Source: Promethearchaeota archaeon Loki_b32
Lineage (GTDB): Archaea > Asgardarchaeota > Lokiarchaeia > Sigyniarchaeales > SOKP01
DNA length: 64,000 bases
Direction: 5' to 3'
Assembly: GCA_005223125.1 (NCBI GenBank)
Contig: NJBH01000002.1
Location: 1 to 64,000 of the forward strand
In this document: piece after piece, positions 62,412 to 64,000 of the stretch
Position numbering within the stretch: position 1 is the stretch's first letter
How the letters are laid out: each line of letters begins with the position of its first letter
The notes under the pieces: model-generated
Told to the model about the DNA's origin: nothing
The model's input: only the letters and a program-made list of their open reading frames with translations
Database searches by the model: none
Position numbers and translations under genes: made by a program

Positions 62412-63446
62412 ATGTCATCAAGAAAACCACTAAAACAGTTAATAAGTGAACATAAGAAAACTATAATATTAGCTCTTATAATTATAGCTGGAGGATCTAT
62501 TGGAACATTTTTCGCTATTGATTATTTAAATGCGCAAAATCCCGAAAAAATTACACTAGCAACTACAACATCGACGTATGATTCAGGATTATTGGATTTT
62601 TTACTTCCAAAATTTACTGAGCAAACGGGAATTCAAATTAAAGTGTTATCAGTAGGAACTGGTACTGCGATACAATATGGTAAAGACGGTAATGCAGATG
62701 TAATTCTAGTTCATTCAAGATCTAGAGAAGATGATTTTATTAATGCCAGTCTTGGCGTTGCCGGAGTACCATACGGAATACATCGGGCATGTATTATGTT
62801 CAATGATTTTATAATAGTTGGCCATTCTTCTAATCCAGCGAATTTACAAACAGGTGATAACATAACTAAGGTTATGATAAAATTAAGAGATGCAATGGAT
62901 ACTGGTAATATGACGTTTTACTCAAGAGGAGATGATTCCGGGACTCATTCGAAAGAAAAAACATTATGGGCGGAAATTGGGATTATTGTAGAAACAAGAT
63001 GGGTTGGACAACCAGATAGATATACAGAAACAGGACAAGGAATGGCAGCAACTTTATTAATGACTTGGGAAGATGTTGATGCGGCTCATGAAGGATATAC
63101 TATCGTAGATAGAGGTACATGGTTCTCCTTCAATGAGACTTACACATCATTGAAAATTTTGGCAGAATCTATTATCGGTGAGGATTTATTACTTAATCCT
63201 TACGGAGTTATCCCTGTGAATCCCGTATTACATCCACATGTAAAATATCTCTCAGTTTCCCGATTTATTGGCTTTTTAACATCTCCTTACGGTCAAGCCT
63301 TAATTAATGCATATAGGAAAAATAATGCTGTTTTATTTCATGCTAATTTTGGAATATGCGATGTTAATAGCAGTTGTCCAACTACAGATGATGAAATTGC
63401 AATATGGACACCCTTTCAAGCAGAATTTGCAGGTTTAACAGTTTAA
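62412..63446 (+). CDS. tupA: Tungstate ABC transporter substrate-binding protein
   Basis: A 344-residue protein with an N-terminal signal or anchor segment (IILALIIIAGGSIGTFFAID). A periplasmic-binding fold follows, with the TupA signature at the start of the mature domain (LATTTSTYDSGLLDFLLPKF), GTGTAIQYGKDGNADVILVH (Thr/Gly oxyanion site), FYSRGDDSGTHSKEKTLW and VGQPDRYTETGQGMAATLLM. The TTTS and SRGDDSGTH loops hold tungstate in the family. No lipobox cysteine is seen, so the N-terminal helix probably anchors it. The permease gene follows after 58 nt. Confidence 0.92.
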   Translation: MSSRKPLKQLISEHKKTIILALIIIAGGSIGTFFAIDYLNAQNPEKITLATTTSTYDSGLLDFLLPKFTEQTGIQIKVLSVGTGTAIQYGKDGNADVILVHSRSREDDFINASLGVAGVPYGIHRACIMFNDFIIVGHSSNPANLQTGDNITKVMIKLRDAMDTGNMTFYSRGDDSGTHSKEKTLWAEIGIIVETRWVGQPDRYTETGQGMAATLLMTWEDVDAAHEGYTIVDRGTWFSFNETYTSLKILAESIIGEDLLLNPYGVIPVNPVLHPHVKYLSVSRFIGFLTSPYGQALINAYRKNNAVLFHANFGICDVNSSCPTTDDEIAIWTPFQAEFAGLTV

Positions 63447-63504
63447 AGAATATAATAACAAAATATTTTATTTTTGATTTGAAAAAGAAATTAAAGACGA
63501 AAAA

Positions 63505-64000
63505 ATGGCAAATGAAATAATAGAAGGAATATTAGAAGCAATACGTTTAATATTTACATTTGATCCAGAAGTGTGGGGTATTATTGAAGTTTCTTTCCGA
63601 GTTTCATTAACTTCTACGTTTCTAGCAGCTTTAGTAGCATTACCAATTGGTTCATTTATTGGTTTGAGGAAATTCAAAGGAAAAAGGGGGGTAACAAATC
63701 TAATTAATACATTTATGGGATTCCCTCCAGTAGTTATGGGATTAATCGTTTATTTATTACTCTCTCGAAATGGACCATTCGGGACTCTAGGTTTATTATA
63801 CTCTACAACAGCTATGATAGTTGCTCAGTTTCTTCTAGCAGTACCTATTATAACGGGTACAGCAAAGGCAGCTATTGAAAGTGTCGATCCTGCTTTAAAA
63901 GAAACGGTACTTTCTTTAGGGGCAAATGAGCGCCAGTTATGGTGGGAATTAATAAAACATTCAAAAAAATCTATAATAGCGGGATTTCTCGTAGCGTTTG
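63505..64000 (+). CDS. tupB: Tungstate ABC transporter permease, 5' part
   Basis: Hand translation from ATG 63505 gives 165 residues, open to the window end. An upstream in-frame stop (63475-63477) supports this start. Features are EVSFRVSLTSTFLAALVALP (first span), FMGFPPVVMGLIVYLLLSRN, then LLYSTTAMIVAQFLLAVPII and the ABC-permease coupling loop AIESVDPALKETVLSLGANE. With TupA and an ATPase expected further on, it imports tungstate, needed for tungsten enzymes such as aldehyde:ferredoxin oxidoreductases. Confidence 0.9.
   Translation, partial: MANEIIEGILEAIRLIFTFDPEVWGIIEVSFRVSLTSTFLAALVALPIGSFIGLRKFKGKRGVTNLINTFMGFPPVVMGLIVYLLLSRNGPFGTLGLLYSTTAMIVAQFLLAVPIITGTAKAAIESVDPALKETVLSLGANERQLWWELIKHSKKSIIAGFLVAF

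Noticed and set aside
1-64000. CRISPR arrays, insertion sequences or prophage
   Set aside because: No regularly spaced repeats, transposase motifs, terminal inverted repeats or structural phage genes were seen; frequent A/T runs only mimic repeats.

Overview
The window is about 64 kb of AT-rich DNA from an archaeon, almost certainly an Asgard archaeon of the Lokiarchaeia type. The support is a set of eukaryote-signature-like genes beside plainly archaeal ones. The signature-like genes are a Roadblock/LC7 protein, a Roadblock-small GTPase fusion, longin-like proteins, a gelsolin-like protein and several coiled-coil and zinc-ribbon proteins. The archaeal genes include Ogg2-type glycosylase, isopentenyl phosphate kinase, phosphomevalonate dehydratase, VapBC and HEPN/MNT modules, and a class II tRNA-Leu without encoded CCA. 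No CRISPR array, insertion sequence, rRNA or replication origin was recognised.

Layout. 1-8.6 kb (minus strand): an array of large secreted, membrane-anchored, sequon-rich surface proteins that share a C-terminal anchor, with an SDR reductase and the decayed 3' end of a second SDR gene. One surface protein is cut short by an amber codon, beyond which a homologous tail is still readable. 8.9-16.2 kb: three different toxin-antitoxin modules (MazF/PemK-type, HEPN/MNT, VapBC) among a Roadblock protein, an MBL-fold hydrolase, a coiled-coil protein and an amidohydrolase. 16.3-20 kb: a GCS2-family ligase whose codon use looks different from its neighbours, and a helical-repeat protein.

20-33.2 kb is the main functional block: almost the whole 'archaeal' mevalonate pathway plus prenyl chain elongation. 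A plus-strand run encodes HMG-CoA synthase, class II HMG-CoA reductase, a UbiD-family decarboxylase (anhydromevalonate-phosphate decarboxylase), the two phosphomevalonate dehydratase subunits, mevalonate kinase, isopentenyl phosphate kinase and type 2 IPP isomerase. Minus-strand genes around it encode UbiX (prenyl-FMN supply for the decarboxylase), a trans-polyprenyl synthase (GGPP type) and a cis-prenyltransferase (UppS type). Together they would take acetoacetyl-CoA to the lipid side-chain precursor and to the polyprenol carrier for glycans. Only the thiolase is missing from view.

33-43 kb: a GH38 alpha-mannosidase, an alkaline-phosphatase-superfamily phosphodiesterase, two solitary DNA methyltransferases and the Roadblock-GTPase fusion. 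43.5-46 kb: two paralogous proteins, each with about seven membrane segments and a C-terminal longin-like domain; I know of no described system of this architecture. 46-57.5 kb: zinc-ribbon membrane proteins, a GNAT enzyme, a VTT/DedA-like protein, a small tail-anchored protein next to a gelsolin-like protein, tRNA-Leu(CAG), Ogg2, a TPR protein with a disrupted 5' end, an SRPBCC protein, a Zn/Cd P-type ATPase and a DUF166 protein. 57.6-61.3 kb: a QueC remnant, a zinc-ribbon/longin-Roadblock-like protein, a kinase-fold protein and an overlapping pair of coiled-coil/winged-helix proteins. 61.4 kb to the end: a flavodoxin and the start of a tungstate ABC transporter (tupA, tupB), preceded by a nested inverted repeat.

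Several reading frames look broken or start oddly: the amber truncation, the receiver-domain frameshift, the TGA before the TPR gene, and the missing ATG of the P-type ATPase. Some may be assembly errors. All functions below are read from sequence motifs without database searches.
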